From Pseudomonas tumuqii (GTDB taxonomy: Bacteria > Pseudomonadota > Gammaproteobacteria > Pseudomonadales > Pseudomonadaceae): a stretch of DNA of 64,000 bases. The DNA lies in NCBI RefSeq assembly GCF_013184545.1, contig NZ_JAAOJA010000005.1:62001-126000 (forward strand). The letters run 5' to 3'. The notes under the pieces are model-generated. The model was not told where the DNA came from and did no database searches. It saw only the letters and a list, made by a program, of their open reading frames with translations. Positions 38,230-48,790 of this stretch are shown here, piece after piece. The stretch's first letter is position 1, and the number at the start of each line of letters is the position of its first letter. The translations under genes and the position numbers were made by a program.

Positions 38230-39024
38230 TCAGATAAAGCGCGCGGACACCGAGCCGAGGCCCTGGTAGCGCACGCAGATGTTGTCGCCCGGCGCCACCG
38301 GCACGGCGGCGGTGATGCCGCCAGTCATGATGAAGGTGCCGGCCGGGATATGCTCGCCGCGCTCGGCCAGCAGGTTGGCCAGCATCGCCACGCTGGACAG
38401 CGGATGGCCGAGCACCGCGGCGCCGGCGCCGAGTTCCACCACTTCGCCGTTCTTCTCCATGACCACGCCGAGGGTGCGCAGGTCGACCTCCTCCAGGCTG
38501 GCCATGCGTCCGCCGGTGATGAAGCGGGTCGAGGAGGCGTTGTCGGCGACCACGCTGATCAGGTCGAACTTGAAGTTCTCGTAGCGCGAGTCGATCACCT
38601 CGACCGTGGGGATCACGTAGTCGATCGCCGCGATCACGTCGCCGAGGTGGCAGCCCGGGCCGTGCAGTGGCGCCTTGGTCACCACCGATATTTCCGCCTC
38701 GATCTTCGGGTGGATCAGCTTGGAGCAGTCAATTACGCCGCCGTCCGGCACGCTGAAGTAGTCGGCGAGGAAGCCGTAGATCGGCGTTTCCACGCCCATC
38801 TGCGCCATCTTCGCCCAGGAGGTCAGGCCCATCTTCAGGCCGACGATCTTGTTGCCGCGGGCCTCCTTGCGCCGACGGATTTCCCACTGCACGTCGTAGG
38901 CGTCGGCGAAGGTCATCGAGGGGAAGTCGTGAGTCACCTTGCCGATGTCGTGGACATTCAGCTCGGCGTTTTCGATGTGCTCGGCCAGGGCCAGCACCTG
39001 TTCGCGGGTCAGGGTACGGTTCAT
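38230..39024 (-). CDS. dmpH: 4-oxalocrotonate decarboxylase
   Basis: 264 residues, fumarylacetoacetate-hydrolase-like fold. Mg-dependent decarboxylation of 2-oxo-3-hexenedioate to 2-hydroxypenta-2,4-dienoate, in complex with DmpE. Conserved [18 protein letters not shown] and KIEAEISVV (Glu metal ligands) are present. It overlaps dmpG by 4 nt. Length equals DmpH of pVI150 as I recall it. Confidence 0.92.
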   Translation of the reverse strand: MNRTLTREQVLALAEHIENAELNVHDIGKVTHDFPSMTFADAYDVQWEIRRRKEARGNKIVGLKMGLTSWAKMAQMGVETPIYGFLADYFSVPDGGVIDCSKLIHPKIEAEISVVTKAPLHGPGCHLGDVIAAIDYVIPTVEVIDSRYENFKFDLISVVADNASSTRFITGGRMASLEEVDLRTLGVVMEKNGEVVELGAGAAVLGHPLSSVAMLANLLAERGEHIPAGTFIMTGGITAAVPVAPGDNICVRYQGLGSVSARFI

Positions 39025-40061
39025 GCGCTCACCTTCTGCTGCTGACGGGCCCGGGCCATGTCCAGGGCCAGGTCTTCGATCATGTCTTCCTGGCCACCGA
39101 CGGTGCCGCGCCGGCCCAGTTCGACCAGGATGTCGCGGGCCGACACGCCGTATTGCTTCTCGGCGCGCTGGGCGAACAGCAGGAACGAGCTGTACACCCC
39201 GGCGTAGCCCAGGGTCAGGGCGTCGCGATCGACGCGGATCGGCTGGTCCATCAGCGGCACCACCAGGTCCTCGGCCACGTCCATGATCTGGTACAGGTCG
39301 ATACCGGTCTCCACGCCCATGCGCTTGCACACCGCGACGAACACCTCCAGCGGGGTGTTGCCGGCACCGGCGCCGAGGCCGGCGACCGAGCCGTCGATGC
39401 GCGCGGCACCGGCCTCGATGGCGGCCAGGGAGTTGGCGATGGCCATGCCCATGTTGTGGTGGCCGTGGAAGCCGACCTCGGTGGCCGGGTTCAGCTCGGC
39501 GCGCAGCAGGCCGATTTTCTCGCTGACTTCATCGGGCAGCATGTAGCCGGCCGAGTCGGTGCAGTAGATGCAGTTGGCGCCGTAGCTCTCCATCAGCTTG
39601 GCCTGCTCGAGGACTTTCTCGGCGCTGATCATGTGCGCCATCATCAGGAAGCCGACGGTGTCGACCCCGAGCTTGCGCGCCATGCCGATGTGCTGCTCGG
39701 AGACGTCCGCCTCGGTGCAGTGGGTGGCCACGCGGATGGTCGAGACGCCACAGTCCAGCGCCATCTTCAGGTGGTCGACGGTGCCGATGCCGGGCAGCAG
39801 CAGCGCCGAGACCTTGGCCTGCTTGAGCTGCGGGATCACCGCGCGCAGGTACTCCTCGTCGCTGTGTGCCGGGAAGCCGTAGTTGATCGAACGACCGCCG
39901 AGGCCGTCGCCGTGGGTGATCTCGATCAGCGGCATGCCGGCGGCGTCGAGACCGGTGGCGACCGCGACCATCTGCTCCAGGCTGATCTGGTGGCGCTTGG
40001 CGTGCATGCCGTCGCGCAGGCTCATGTCGTGCAGGATGACGCTCTTGCCGTGCAAATTCAT
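39021..40061 (-). CDS. dmpG: 4-hydroxy-2-oxovalerate aldolase
   Basis: 346 residues. HMGL-like TIM barrel with Mn: [16 protein letters not shown] (Asp ligand) near the N-terminus and the [12 protein letters not shown] His ligands around 195-205. Cleaves 4-hydroxy-2-oxovalerate to pyruvate and acetaldehyde, and channels the latter to DmpF. The C-terminal communication domain is complete. 11 bp after dmpF. Confidence 0.95.
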   Translation of the reverse strand: MNLHGKSVILHDMSLRDGMHAKRHQISLEQMVAVATGLDAAGMPLIEITHGDGLGGRSINYGFPAHSDEEYLRAVIPQLKQAKVSALLLPGIGTVDHLKMALDCGVSTIRVATHCTEADVSEQHIGMARKLGVDTVGFLMMAHMISAEKVLEQAKLMESYGANCIYCTDSAGYMLPDEVSEKIGLLRAELNPATEVGFHGHHNMGMAIANSLAAIEAGAARIDGSVAGLGAGAGNTPLEVFVAVCKRMGVETGIDLYQIMDVAEDLVVPLMDQPIRVDRDALTLGYAGVYSSFLLFAQRAEKQYGVSARDILVELGRRGTVGGQEDMIEDLALDMARARQQQKVSA

Positions 40062-40072
40062 GGTGCTACTCC

Positions 40073-40996
40073 TCAAGCCAGCGCGATGTCGCGACGCGGC
40101 AGTTGAATGGTGCCGGCGGCGATTTCCTCGGCGAACATCTCGCCGGTGCGCAGCGCGGCGGCGGTCATGATGTCGAGGTTGCCGGCGTACTTGGGCAGGT
40201 AGTCGCCCAGGCCTTCGACTTCCATGAAGATCGACACGCGGTTGCCGTCGAACACCGGACCGTTCTTCAGGCGGTAGCCGGGCACGTACTTCTGCACCTC
40301 GGCGATCATCGCGTGGACCGAGGCGGTGATCGCGGCCTGGTCCGGCTCGCCGTCGGTCAGGCAGTGGATGGTGTCGCGCATCATCAGCGGCGGCTCGGCC
40401 GGGTTGATGACGATGATCGCCTTGCCTTCCCTGGCGCCGCCGACCTGCTCGATGGCGCCGGCGGTGGTGCGGGTGAACTCGTCGATGTTCTTGCGCGTGC
40501 CCGGGCCGACCGAGCGCGAGGAGACGGTGGCGACGATCTCGGCGTAGGCCACCGGCTGCACGCGGGATACCGCGGCGACCATGGGGATGGTGGCCTGGCC
40601 GCCGCAGGTGACCATGTTGACGTTCATTTCCAGGCGGCCGACGTGCTGCTTGAGGTTGACCGGCGGCACGCAGTAGGGGCCGATGGCCGCCGGGGTCAGG
40701 TCGACCATCAGCACGCCGAGCGCGTTGAGCTTGCGGCTGTTCTCGGCATGCACATAGGCCGAGGTGGCGTCGAAGGCGATGCGGATGTCGTCGTCCAGCA
40801 CGTGCGGCAGCAGGCCGTCGACGCCTTCGGCTGTGGTCTTCATGCCGAATTCGCGGGCGCGCTTGAGGCCGTCGGAGTTGGGGTCGATGCCGACCATCCA
40901 CACCGGCTCGATCCACTCGGAACGGAGCATCTTCATCACCAGATCGGTACCGATATTGCCGGGGCCGATAATGGCCGCCTTGAGTTTCTTGCTCAT
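40073..40996 (-). CDS. dmpF: Acetaldehyde dehydrogenase (acylating)
   Basis: 307 residues. Rossmann motif [11 protein letters not shown] near the N-terminus and catalytic Cys in [12 protein letters not shown] (~C132). Converts acetaldehyde, NAD+ and CoA to acetyl-CoA, as the partner of the DmpG aldolase. Confidence 0.95.
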   Translation of the reverse strand: MSKKLKAAIIGPGNIGTDLVMKMLRSEWIEPVWMVGIDPNSDGLKRAREFGMKTTAEGVDGLLPHVLDDDIRIAFDATSAYVHAENSRKLNALGVLMVDLTPAAIGPYCVPPVNLKQHVGRLEMNVNMVTCGGQATIPMVAAVSRVQPVAYAEIVATVSSRSVGPGTRKNIDEFTRTTAGAIEQVGGAREGKAIIVINPAEPPLMMRDTIHCLTDGEPDQAAITASVHAMIAEVQKYVPGYRLKNGPVFDGNRVSIFMEVEGLGDYLPKYAGNLDIMTAAALRTGEMFAEEIAAGTIQLPRRDIALA

Positions 40997-41015
40997 GGGT
41001 TTGTCCTCTGTTCGA

Positions 41016-41801
41016 TCAGGTGAAGCGCACGGAGGCGCTGCCGATGCCGCCGATCTCGACGCGCATGAAGTCGCCGGCCTTGACCGGCTCCAGGGGTACC
41101 AGCGAGCCGGAGAGGATCACTTCGCCGGCCTTCAGCGGGATGCCGAAACGGCCGAGGGTGTTGGCCAGCCAGGCCACGCAGTTGACCGGCGAACCCAGGG
41201 CCGCGGCGCCGGCGCCGGTGCTGAGCAGCTGGCCGTTCTTCTCCACCAGCATGCCGCAGGTGACCAGGTCGACCTGGCGTGGCGACACCGCCGTGTCGCC
41301 GAGCACGAACAGGCCGCAGGAGGCGTTGTCCGCTACTGTGTCCTCGATCCTGATTTTCCAGTCGCGGATGCGCGAGTCGACGATCTCGAAGCAAGGCATC
41401 ACGCATTCGGTGGCGGCCAGCACGTCGGCGTTGGTCACGCCGGGGCCGATCAGATCTTTTTTCAGGATGAAGGCGATCTCGCCCTCGGCCTTGGGCTGCA
41501 TCAGCCGCTGGCTGATCGGCATGGCCTCGCCGCTGTTGAACACCATGGCGTCGGTCAGGTAACCGAAGTCCGGCTGATACACACCCAGCATGTTCTGCAC
41601 CGCCTTGCTGGTGACGCCGATCTTCTTGCCGATGATCTTCTCGCCGGCGGCCAGCCGGCGTTCGAGCATGCGCAGGGAGATGTGGTAGGCGTCGTCGATG
41701 CTGATGGCGAAACCGCGCTCGGTCAGCGGGCTGACCGCCTCACGGTTGACCATCGCCTGGTACAGCTCGTCGCCGAGCTCGTTGATCAATATCTGGTCCA
41801 T
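41016..41801 (-). CDS. dmpE: 2-hydroxypent-2,4-dienoate hydratase
   Basis: 261 residues, same fold as DmpH. Adds water to 2-hydroxypenta-2,4-dienoate to give 4-hydroxy-2-oxovalerate. Conserved [19 protein letters not shown] and [10 protein letters not shown] contain the metal-binding region. The length agrees with DmpE. Confidence 0.93.
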   Translation of the reverse strand: MDQILINELGDELYQAMVNREAVSPLTERGFAISIDDAYHISLRMLERRLAAGEKIIGKKIGVTSKAVQNMLGVYQPDFGYLTDAMVFNSGEAMPISQRLMQPKAEGEIAFILKKDLIGPGVTNADVLAATECVMPCFEIVDSRIRDWKIRIEDTVADNASCGLFVLGDTAVSPRQVDLVTCGMLVEKNGQLLSTGAGAAALGSPVNCVAWLANTLGRFGIPLKAGEVILSGSLVPLEPVKAGDFMRVEIGGIGSASVRFT

Positions 41802-41814
41802 GCTTGTCTCTCTC

Positions 41815-42696
41815 TCAGGAAAGGGGGGCGGCCTCGGCGAGGAAATCCTCGACCAGGCGGGCGAAACGGCCGGCGTGTTCGATCTGGGTCCAGTGGCCGC
41901 AGTGGCCGTAGACGTGCAACTGGGCGTTGGGGATCCAGTGGGCCAGGGTCAGCGAAGTCTCCAGCGGGATGACTTGGTCTTCGCGACCATGCACCACCAG
42001 GGTCGGATGGGGCAGCGCGCGGATCGCCCGCTCGTCGCTGCACAGCGCCTCGATCCAGCGCTGGCGCGGGGCCGGGAACATGGCGGCGAAGGATTCCTGG
42101 AAGCCCGGGCGGATGCTGGCCTGGTAACGCAGTTCGGCCAGGTCGTCGTTGACCAGGCCGCGATCGCAGGCGAACAGGTCGAGCAGCGCGCGCATGTTGG
42201 CCAGCGATGGCCTGTAGCCCCAGGCCGCGTCCAGCCCCGGGGTCAGCTCGAAGGGCACGCCGACGCTGCCCATCAGCACCAGCCGGCGCACCCGCTCGGG
42301 GTGACGCACGGCCAGGGCCAGGGCGATGGCGCCGCCGAAGGAATTGCCGACCAGGTCGGCCTGGGCGATGCCCAGGGCGTCCAGCACGCCGAGGGCATGC
42401 AGCACCCAGGTGTCGAGGCTGTAGTGAGCATCCGTCGGGCGCTCGCTGTAGCCGAAGCCGAGCATGTCCGGGGCGAGCACCCGGCGGCTCTGGGCCAGCT
42501 GCGGCATGACCAGGCGCCAGTTGGCCCAGGCGGTGACGCCGGGGCCGGAGCCGTGGATCAGCAGCAGCGGAAAGCCGCTGCCCTGCTCCAGCAGGTTGGT
42601 GCGCCAGCCGGCGGCGAGGATCTCGCGACCCAGCTCGGGGCTAGGCTCCAGAGCCTGCTCCGCTGCCTGGGGGGGTGCCTTCAGGGATGCAGTCAT
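41815..42696 (-). CDS. dmpD: 2-hydroxymuconic semialdehyde hydrolase
   Basis: 293 residues, alpha/beta hydrolase. HGSGPGVTAW oxyanion loop, nucleophile elbow GNSFGG, Asp in HGREDQVIP, and His in YGHCGHWTQIEH. Hydrolyses 2-hydroxymuconic semialdehyde to formate and hydroxypentadienoate, the route needed for methylated catechols. The N-terminus has about ten residues more than DmpD of pVI150; an internal start is possible. Confidence 0.93.
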   Translation of the reverse strand: MTASLKAPPQAAEQALEPSPELGREILAAGWRTNLLEQGSGFPLLLIHGSGPGVTAWANWRLVMPQLAQSRRVLAPDMLGFGYSERPTDAHYSLDTWVLHALGVLDALGIAQADLVGNSFGGAIALALAVRHPERVRRLVLMGSVGVPFELTPGLDAAWGYRPSLANMRALLDLFACDRGLVNDDLAELRYQASIRPGFQESFAAMFPAPRQRWIEALCSDERAIRALPHPTLVVHGREDQVIPLETSLTLAHWIPNAQLHVYGHCGHWTQIEHAGRFARLVEDFLAEAAPLS

Positions 42697-42703
42697 GGCC
42701 GCC

Positions 42704-44164
42704 TCAGAGTTTCACGCAGATGTTTTTCAGCTCGGTGTAGAACTCCAGCGAGTGCACACCCCCTTCGCGGCCGATGCCCGACTGCTTGCTGCCGCCGAAG
42801 GCGGTGCGCAGGTCGCGGAGGAACCAGCTGTTGACCCAGACGATGCCGGCCTCGATCTGGCCGGCGACGCGGTGGGCGCGCGAGCTGTTCTCGGTCCAGA
42901 TCGCCGACGCCAGGCCATAGGGCAGGCTGTTGGCCAGTTCGATGGCCTCCTCTTCCGTATCGAACGGGCGGATATGGCAGCAGGGGCCGAAGATTTCCTC
43001 GGTGACCACCGCCGAATCGTCGGAGAGGCCAGTCCAGATTGTCGGCTGCACCCAGGCGCCGCCGGCCAGGTGCGCCGGCATGTCCGGCACACCACCGCCG
43101 GTGACGACAGTGGCGCCGTCATCGACTGCCTGCTGGTAATAGCTGAGGACTTTTTCGCGGTGCTTGAGGCTGACCAGCGGGCCGAAGTTGCTGCTGGCGT
43201 CGTCCGGCGGCCCGATCACCAGGCTCTCGGCACCGGCCTTGAGGCGGGCGACGAACGCGTCGAAGATCGGCCGCTCGACATACAGCCGCTCGGTACCGAG
43301 GCAGACCTGGCCGCAGTTGGCGAAGGCCGAGCGCAGGGTGCCCTCGATGGCCTTGTCCATATCGCAGTCGGCGAACACGATGCCGGCGTTCTTGCCGCCC
43401 AGTTCCAGCGACACCTGGCGCACGCCCTTGGCCGCGGCGCGCATGATGGTTTCGCCGGTGCCGGTCTCGCCGGTGAAGGTGTAGGCGTCGACGTCCGCGT
43501 GCTCGGTGAGGAAGGCCCCGGCCGAATCGCCGCCGAAGCCATGCACCACGTTGTACACGCCCGCCGGTACGCCGGCGGCCTGCATCACCTCGCCGAGCAG
43601 GGTGGCGGTCAGCGGGGTTTCCTCGGATGGCTTGACCACCACGCAGTTGCCGCAGGCCAGGGCCGGGCCGACTTTCCAGGTCATCAGCAGCAGCGGCAGG
43701 TTCCACGGGCTGATCACCCCGATCACCCCCTTGGGCCGGCGCACGCCGTAGTTGAGCGCACCGGCGCCGTCCGGGGTGGCCATCTCGAAGGCTTCGTTGG
43801 CGACATTCTTCAGCAGGTCGGCGAACACCTTGAAGTTGGCCGCCCCGCGCGGGATGTCGATGTGGCTGGCCAGGGATTTCGGCTTGCCGGTGTCGAGGCA
43901 TTCGGCCTCGAGAAACTCGTCGAAGCGGGCCGTGATGCCGTCGGCCACGCGATGCAGAATCTCCGCGCGCTCGGCCACCGTCAGCTTGCCCCAGGGGCCC
44001 TTGAGTGCGGCGCGGGCGGCCTTGACCGCGGCGTCGACCTCGGCGCGGCCGGCCTCGTGGACGCGGCCGATCACCTGGCCGTTGGCCGGGTTGATGTCCT
44101 CGAAGGTGCGGCCGCTGGCCGAACCGATGAAGGCACCGTTAATGAAATGCTTGATCTCTTTCAT
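42704..44164 (-). CDS. dmpC: 2-hydroxymuconic semialdehyde dehydrogenase
   Basis: 486 residues, aldehyde dehydrogenase superfamily. FTGETGTGETI cofactor loop, general base Glu in SLELGGKNAGIV, and catalytic Cys in NCGQVCLGTER. Oxidises the ring-fission product to 2-hydroxymuconate (the 4-oxalocrotonate branch). The length equals DmpC. Confidence 0.95.
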   Translation of the reverse strand: MKEIKHFINGAFIGSASGRTFEDINPANGQVIGRVHEAGRAEVDAAVKAARAALKGPWGKLTVAERAEILHRVADGITARFDEFLEAECLDTGKPKSLASHIDIPRGAANFKVFADLLKNVANEAFEMATPDGAGALNYGVRRPKGVIGVISPWNLPLLLMTWKVGPALACGNCVVVKPSEETPLTATLLGEVMQAAGVPAGVYNVVHGFGGDSAGAFLTEHADVDAYTFTGETGTGETIMRAAAKGVRQVSLELGGKNAGIVFADCDMDKAIEGTLRSAFANCGQVCLGTERLYVERPIFDAFVARLKAGAESLVIGPPDDASSNFGPLVSLKHREKVLSYYQQAVDDGATVVTGGGVPDMPAHLAGGAWVQPTIWTGLSDDSAVVTEEIFGPCCHIRPFDTEEEAIELANSLPYGLASAIWTENSSRAHRVAGQIEAGIVWVNSWFLRDLRTAFGGSKQSGIGREGGVHSLEFYTELKNICVKL

Positions 44165-44198
44165 CTGCGCAATCTCTGCAATAAGTCGAACCGGGGCT

Positions 44199-45119
44199 TC
44201 AGGTCAGCACGGTGAGGAAACGTTCGTTGAGCTGGCGGTCGTGGTAGAAGATCGCCTTGCCCAGTTGGTCGGCGGTCCAGGTCACCACCGGGTGATCGGG
44301 GTAGTGGTAGTCGCCGCCGCAGAACACCTCGTTGCGGTTACCCGACGGGTCGAAGAAGTAGATGGTCTTGCCATGGGTCAGGCCGTGACGGGTCGGGCCG
44401 ATGTCGATCGAGGTGTCGGTCATGCTGATCAGGTCGGCGGCGCGCAGCACGTCCTCCCAGGTCTCGAGGAAGAACGAGGCGTGGTGGAAGCGGCCCTTCT
44501 CCGGGTGGAGGATGAAAGCCACGTCGTGGGCCTTCATGCACAGGCTGAGGAACTGGGCGATGCGCGTGCCGCCATCGAGTACCTGTTCGGCGAGGGTGAA
44601 GCCGAGCACCTCGGTGAACAGGCGCAGGGTCTCGTCCAGCTCATCGCCGTACAGCAGGCAATGGTCGAAACGCACCGCGCGCATGCCCTTGAGGCCACGC
44701 GGCCAGGCTTCCGGGTTGACCTCGGCGAGGCCCCATTTGCCGGTGACCTGCTTCTGCGCGAACAGCTCGAAGCGGTGTCCGGACGGCGAGCTGAACTGCA
44801 CCCGCCGCCCGCAGTCCTTGAGTTCGCCGGCCGGCAGTTCTTCCACCTGGCAGCCGAACTCCAGCAGCTCGCCGGCCAGGCGGGTCAGGCAGGCATCGTC
44901 GATCACCTTGAAGCCCATGAAATCCATGCCCGGCTCGTCGGCCTCGCGCAGCACCACGGAGAACTTGTCGGTCTCGGTCCAGGCCTTGAGATAGACCCGG
45001 CCTTGCCCGTCGCGGTCGACCTCGATCAGGCCGAGCAGGTCGACGTAGTGTTCGAGGGCCTTGGCCATGTCCAGCACGCGCAGTTGCACGTGGCCGGGAC
45101 GCATCACACCTTTTTTCAT
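44199..45119 (-). CDS. dmpB: Catechol 2,3-dioxygenase
   Basis: 306 residues, extradiol type I. Fe(II) ligands H153 (RFDHCLL), H213 (RFHHASFF) and E264 (NRNEVFCGG); acid-base H198, H245 and Y254 are also present. Numbers from the second ligand on are one lower than in XylE because of a one-residue deletion near position 182. Performs meta cleavage of catechol to 2-hydroxymuconic semialdehyde. Starts 3 nt inside the end of the ferredoxin gene. Confidence 0.96.
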   Translation of the reverse strand: MKKGVMRPGHVQLRVLDMAKALEHYVDLLGLIEVDRDGQGRVYLKAWTETDKFSVVLREADEPGMDFMGFKVIDDACLTRLAGELLEFGCQVEELPAGELKDCGRRVQFSSPSGHRFELFAQKQVTGKWGLAEVNPEAWPRGLKGMRAVRFDHCLLYGDELDETLRLFTEVLGFTLAEQVLDGGTRIAQFLSLCMKAHDVAFILHPEKGRFHHASFFLETWEDVLRAADLISMTDTSIDIGPTRHGLTHGKTIYFFDPSGNRNEVFCGGDYHYPDHPVVTWTADQLGKAIFYHDRQLNERFLTVLT

Positions 45120-45454
45120 AACGACACCTTTTGTCTTTGTTGTGGGTCGACCGTGCTTTCGCTGCACGGTTTTGAATAACGCTCGATACACAGATCGCTG
45201 CGGGCAAACAGGCGGCAGGCCAGGACGTAGCCCTGTTCGCGGGCGTCTGCCGGGACGTGCTTGCAGCTCATGCGCCCGCACTCGTAGTCGCCGGCCAGCA
45301 CCCGCACCTTGCACAGGCCACAGCCGCCCCCGCGGCAACCGACCGGCACGCAGAGCAGGCCGTGCTGCTCCATGGCGGTGAGGACCGGCAGCGCCTCGTC
45401 GCAGCTGAAGCGCTGGCCACTGCGGGCCTCGGTCACCTGGTGTTGTCTGCCCAT
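45116..45454 (-). CDS. dmpQ: Chloroplast-type ferredoxin reactivating the dioxygenase
   Basis: 112 residues. [2Fe-2S] ligands in CRGGGCGLC and a downstream LACRLF. XylT/DmpQ ferredoxins re-reduce oxidised Fe in catechol 2,3-dioxygenase, especially with substituted catechols. It lies directly before dmpB with overlapping stop and start. Confidence 0.93.
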   Translation of the reverse strand: MGRQHQVTEARSGQRFSCDEALPVLTAMEQHGLLCVPVGCRGGGCGLCKVRVLAGDYECGRMSCKHVPADAREQGYVLACRLFARSDLCIERYSKPCSESTVDPQQRQKVSL

Positions 45455-45465
45455 GGCGGCGACCC

Positions 45466-46527
45466 TCAGAGACGCTTGAACAGCGCGGAACGCTGGCTGT
45501 CGCCGGCGCCATCGGCGGCGGTGAGGAAGCGCTCCATGAAGATGTCGCGCTCGAACAGGCGGCCCTGCATCAATGTGCTGATGGCCGCGTCGATCATCGG
45601 TGGCGGCCCGCACAGGTAGGCCTTGTGCCCGCTGAAGCGGCCGTCGAAATGGGCCTTGGCGGCGTCATGCACGAAGCCCTTGAAGCCCTGCCAGTCCGGA
45701 TCGTCAGTGGCCTGGCTGAGCGCCGGCACATAGGTGAAATTGCCGTGCTCGCGGGCCAGGCCCTCGAACAGCTCGCGGTTGTAGAGTTCGGCGACGTTGC
45801 GCGCGCCCTGGAACAGGGTGATCTGGCGGCTGTCGCCCTGTTCGAGCAGGTCGAGGATCATCGACTGCGGGCTGGACAAGCCCGAGCCACCGGCCATGAA
45901 GATCAGGTCGCCCGGCTGCGAACCGCGCACGAAGAACTGCCCGTAGGGGCCGGACAGCTGCAACTGATCGCCGACCTTGAGCTGCTGGTGGATATAGCCG
46001 GTGGCGGCGCCGCCCTCGACCAGGCGCACATGCAATTCCACTTCGCTGGCCTGGCCCGACGGATTGGCCAGGGAGAACGCCCGGCTGCCGTCGATGCCCG
46101 GCAGGTCGAGGTTGACGTATTGCCCGGACTGGAAGGCCATCGGCCGATCGAGGCGCAGGTGCACGCCCTTGATGGTCGGCGACAGCTCGACGATGGCACT
46201 GACCGTGGCGCGGAAATCCGCCACCGGATGGCCGAGAAAGTCGGGGTCGACGTCGATGTCGGCCTCGATGGTCACGTCGCTCTGCACGGTGGCGCAGCAG
46301 GCCAGCACCTTGCCCTCCTCGCGCTCGATGTCCATCAGGGCGAAGGGCGAGGCGGCGCCGATCTCGACCTCGCCTTCCAGCACCTGCACCTTGCAGGTGG
46401 CACAGGTGCCATGGCCGCAGGCGAAGGGCAGCCACACGCCCTGACGCAGGGCGGCCTGGAGGATGGTCTGGCCTTCCTCCACGTCGATCTGTTCGCCGGT
46501 CGGTTCGATGGTGACGGTGTAACTCAT
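45466..46527 (-). CDS. dmpP: Phenol hydroxylase reductase component P5
   Basis: 353 residues. N-terminal plant-type [2Fe-2S] domain (C37, C42, C45, C77), FAD domain ([10 protein letters not shown]) and NAD(P)H domain ([21 protein letters not shown]). Passes electrons from NADH to the DmpN di-iron centre. The length equals DmpP. Confidence 0.96.
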   Translation of the reverse strand: MSYTVTIEPTGEQIDVEEGQTILQAALRQGVWLPFACGHGTCATCKVQVLEGEVEIGAASPFALMDIEREEGKVLACCATVQSDVTIEADIDVDPDFLGHPVADFRATVSAIVELSPTIKGVHLRLDRPMAFQSGQYVNLDLPGIDGSRAFSLANPSGQASEVELHVRLVEGGAATGYIHQQLKVGDQLQLSGPYGQFFVRGSQPGDLIFMAGGSGLSSPQSMILDLLEQGDSRQITLFQGARNVAELYNRELFEGLAREHGNFTYVPALSQATDDPDWQGFKGFVHDAAKAHFDGRFSGHKAYLCGPPPMIDAAISTLMQGRLFERDIFMERFLTAADGAGDSQRSALFKRL

Positions 46528-46537
46528 GGTGCTCACC

Positions 46538-46897
46538 TCAACTCGCGGAGTTGCCCAGGCCGTTCAGGCCGGGGGTTTGCAGACGCAGCATGTCCTTGTG
46601 GCGGAGGCCGTTGGCGTCCAGGCTGGCGGCGAAATCCGGTGACCATGGCTGGTCGTTGAGCAGCCAGACGCTGGCGCTGAAATCGACCTTGGCGGTATCC
46701 GGGTGGGCGGCCATGGCCGGGCGCAGCACTTGCTCGCACAACTCGGCGAAGCCCATGGCCGGATCGACCAGCAGGGCGAACGGCGAGCAGAACATCAGGT
46801 GGCGATCCCAGCCCAGGTACAGCAGGCGATTGCCGTGGAAGTTGGCTTCGAGGTCGAGCGGGGGGAATTCATAAGCCCCGATGGCATTGACGGTCAT
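46538..46897 (-). CDS. dmpO: Phenol hydroxylase component P4
   Basis: 119 residues, small subunit of the DmpLNO hydroxylase (gamma-type). Contains YLGWDRHLMFCSPFALLVDP, typical of P4 proteins. The length equals DmpO. Confidence 0.93.
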   Translation of the reverse strand: MTVNAIGAYEFPPLDLEANFHGNRLLYLGWDRHLMFCSPFALLVDPAMGFAELCEQVLRPAMAAHPDTAKVDFSASVWLLNDQPWSPDFAASLDANGLRHKDMLRLQTPGLNGLGNSAS

Positions 46898-46960
46898 GAA
46901 GAGGTTCCTCTTGTTCTGGGTATCGGAAGGAGCGGGACGGCGCTGCCGTCCCGCGCCGGC

Positions 46961-48499
46961 TCAGCTCGCCTTGGGCAGCGGGGCGACGGCCGGATTCAAG
47001 CCCTTCCACTGCAGCCAGCGCTGGTGCTCGGGCGAGCCGAGGTACTCGAAGTTGTCCTCGCCGATATTGATGTTGTAGTAGTCGCGCACCACCGACTCGA
47101 TGTCGGCGCCGCCACAGTTGCCCTGGTAGATCTGGTGCACCGGCAGCCAGGCCTGGACGTACTTCTGCGGCTGGTTCTTGAAGATGTCGCAGCAACCATC
47201 CGAGCAGAAGTGGTAACGCTCGCCCTCGTGCACATGGCTGCGATGGCTGAGCTGGGTGGCGTCGTCCGGCTCGGTGAAGATGGTCGGTATCTGGCACACC
47301 TGGCACAGCTGCGGCAGGGTGTTGTTGTAGAAGCGCTCGCCCTTTTCCTGCTGCTCGCGCCAGAAGGTGAAGCGCTCGCGGTAGTACTGGTCGAAGGTGT
47401 TCGGGTACTTGGCCGACAGCCAGTCCATCTCCTCCTCGTTGGGCATCCAGGTGTGGAAGTTGGTGGCCTGGCTGTACTGGTAGAAGGTCGCCCAGGCCTG
47501 GTGGGAGACGTGCTCCTTGCCGATGGTCGACTGCTCGACGTACTTCGGCGCCCGGATGCCGTAGCGCTCCAGGTCCTTGAACAGCGCGCCGCCGGCCTGC
47601 TCGAAGTAGACCTCCCAGGCTTCGGCCCAGGACATGACTTTGTTCGGCAGCATGTAGTCCATCATCATGCCGACCAGTGTCAGCAGGCGGTTGCCACGCC
47701 AGAACCACTTGTCGATCCAGCCCTGGATGATCGGCACGTTGTCCTCGTGCTGCTCGAGCATGAACTTGATCACCTCCAGGCCCAGGGTCATGTGCCGCGC
47801 CTCGTCGGACTGCGCCGAGAAGCCGAAGGTGACGGTGGCCATGTCGCCGTTGTAGGCCGCGCCGGACATGAAGGGCACGAACAGCAGGTTGGTCAGCACG
47901 TACTCGAAGGAGAACGAGATCGCGGTGAGGAACTCGAACGGCCCGGCCGTGCGCGCATCGTCGAAGAACGACTTGGGCACCGAGAGGAACCACACGCGGT
48001 CGTGCATATGGGCAAAATCATGCAGGCCGTTGAAGTGCTTGTTGTAGTGGCTCATCGCGTGAACCTGGGTCTGCACGTGGCGCAGCTCGTCGATCGCCTG
48101 CATCTGGCAGGCGACCCGCGCACCGGCGCCGCTGAACTGCCGGCCGACCCGGGCGAAGCCCTGGAACGCCTGGTACTCGCAGGGGCTGATGCCACCGAGG
48201 AACAGCTTCAGCGCATTGACGTAGCGCGCATCGGAGATGGTCTGCTGGCCGTTGTTCTGGGCGAAGGCGTCGAGAATGGCGTAGAGCTTCTTCTCCTTCT
48301 CGGCCTGGTACTTCCAGTAGGCATCCATGGTCAGGCGGAAGGGGTCTTCCCACTTGTCCCAGTCGGTGATCTTGATGCCCTCGAAATCCTCGTGGGGGAA
48401 GATGGCCTTCTTGTCCTGGTAGCTGGGCTCCCAGTCGAGGTCGCGGGTCAGGTAGCGGTACTTGTCTTTGAGGCCGAGTTTTTTCTTGTTGGCGGTCAT
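46961..48499 (-). CDS. dmpN: Phenol hydroxylase component P3, di-iron oxygenase subunit
   Basis: 512 residues, the catalytic alpha subunit. Carboxylate-bridged di-iron ligands are visible as E108 (CEYQAF), E138 and H141 (DELRH), E199 (FEYVL), E233 and H236 (DEARH). A C-terminal TRASH/YHS-like segment holds CQVCQ and HFCSDGCCDIF cysteines, as in P3 proteins. Hydroxylates phenol to catechol with O2. Confidence 0.96.
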   Translation of the reverse strand: MTANKKKLGLKDKYRYLTRDLDWEPSYQDKKAIFPHEDFEGIKITDWDKWEDPFRLTMDAYWKYQAEKEKKLYAILDAFAQNNGQQTISDARYVNALKLFLGGISPCEYQAFQGFARVGRQFSGAGARVACQMQAIDELRHVQTQVHAMSHYNKHFNGLHDFAHMHDRVWFLSVPKSFFDDARTAGPFEFLTAISFSFEYVLTNLLFVPFMSGAAYNGDMATVTFGFSAQSDEARHMTLGLEVIKFMLEQHEDNVPIIQGWIDKWFWRGNRLLTLVGMMMDYMLPNKVMSWAEAWEVYFEQAGGALFKDLERYGIRAPKYVEQSTIGKEHVSHQAWATFYQYSQATNFHTWMPNEEEMDWLSAKYPNTFDQYYRERFTFWREQQEKGERFYNNTLPQLCQVCQIPTIFTEPDDATQLSHRSHVHEGERYHFCSDGCCDIFKNQPQKYVQAWLPVHQIYQGNCGGADIESVVRDYYNINIGEDNFEYLGSPEHQRWLQWKGLNPAVAPLPKAS

Positions 48500-48509
48500 G
48501 GCTTGGCTC

Positions 48510-48779
48510 CTAATTTTTCCACTCGAGAACGAAGGCGTCGTCGTCCTCGTCGACGTTGCCGCCGATGGTGATCACGTCCAGCAGCATTTCCTGCACGTCC
48601 CAGGCGCGGCCGAGCCGCTCTTCCATGGTGTCGCGACGGATCTCCAGACGGCCTTCGGCCTCGATGCGGATCATTGCCGGCTGGTGCTCGACCCGCGCAT
48701 GGGGGTTGTCATGGCTGATGCCATCCACCAGGTAGCGGGCGTTGTCGTTGTCCTGCAGGACGATGTAAACGAGCGACAT
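48510..48779 (-). CDS. dmpM: Phenol hydroxylase coupling protein P2
   Basis: 89 residues, cofactor-free effector protein that binds the hydroxylase and couples electron transfer to oxidation. Family sequence RYLVDGIS and AMIRIEAEGRLEI are present. Confidence 0.94.
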   Translation of the reverse strand: MSLVYIVLQDNDNARYLVDGISHDNPHARVEHQPAMIRIEAEGRLEIRRDTMEERLGRAWDVQEMLLDVITIGGNVDEDDDAFVLEWKN

Positions 48780-48790
48780 GGTCTGGATCC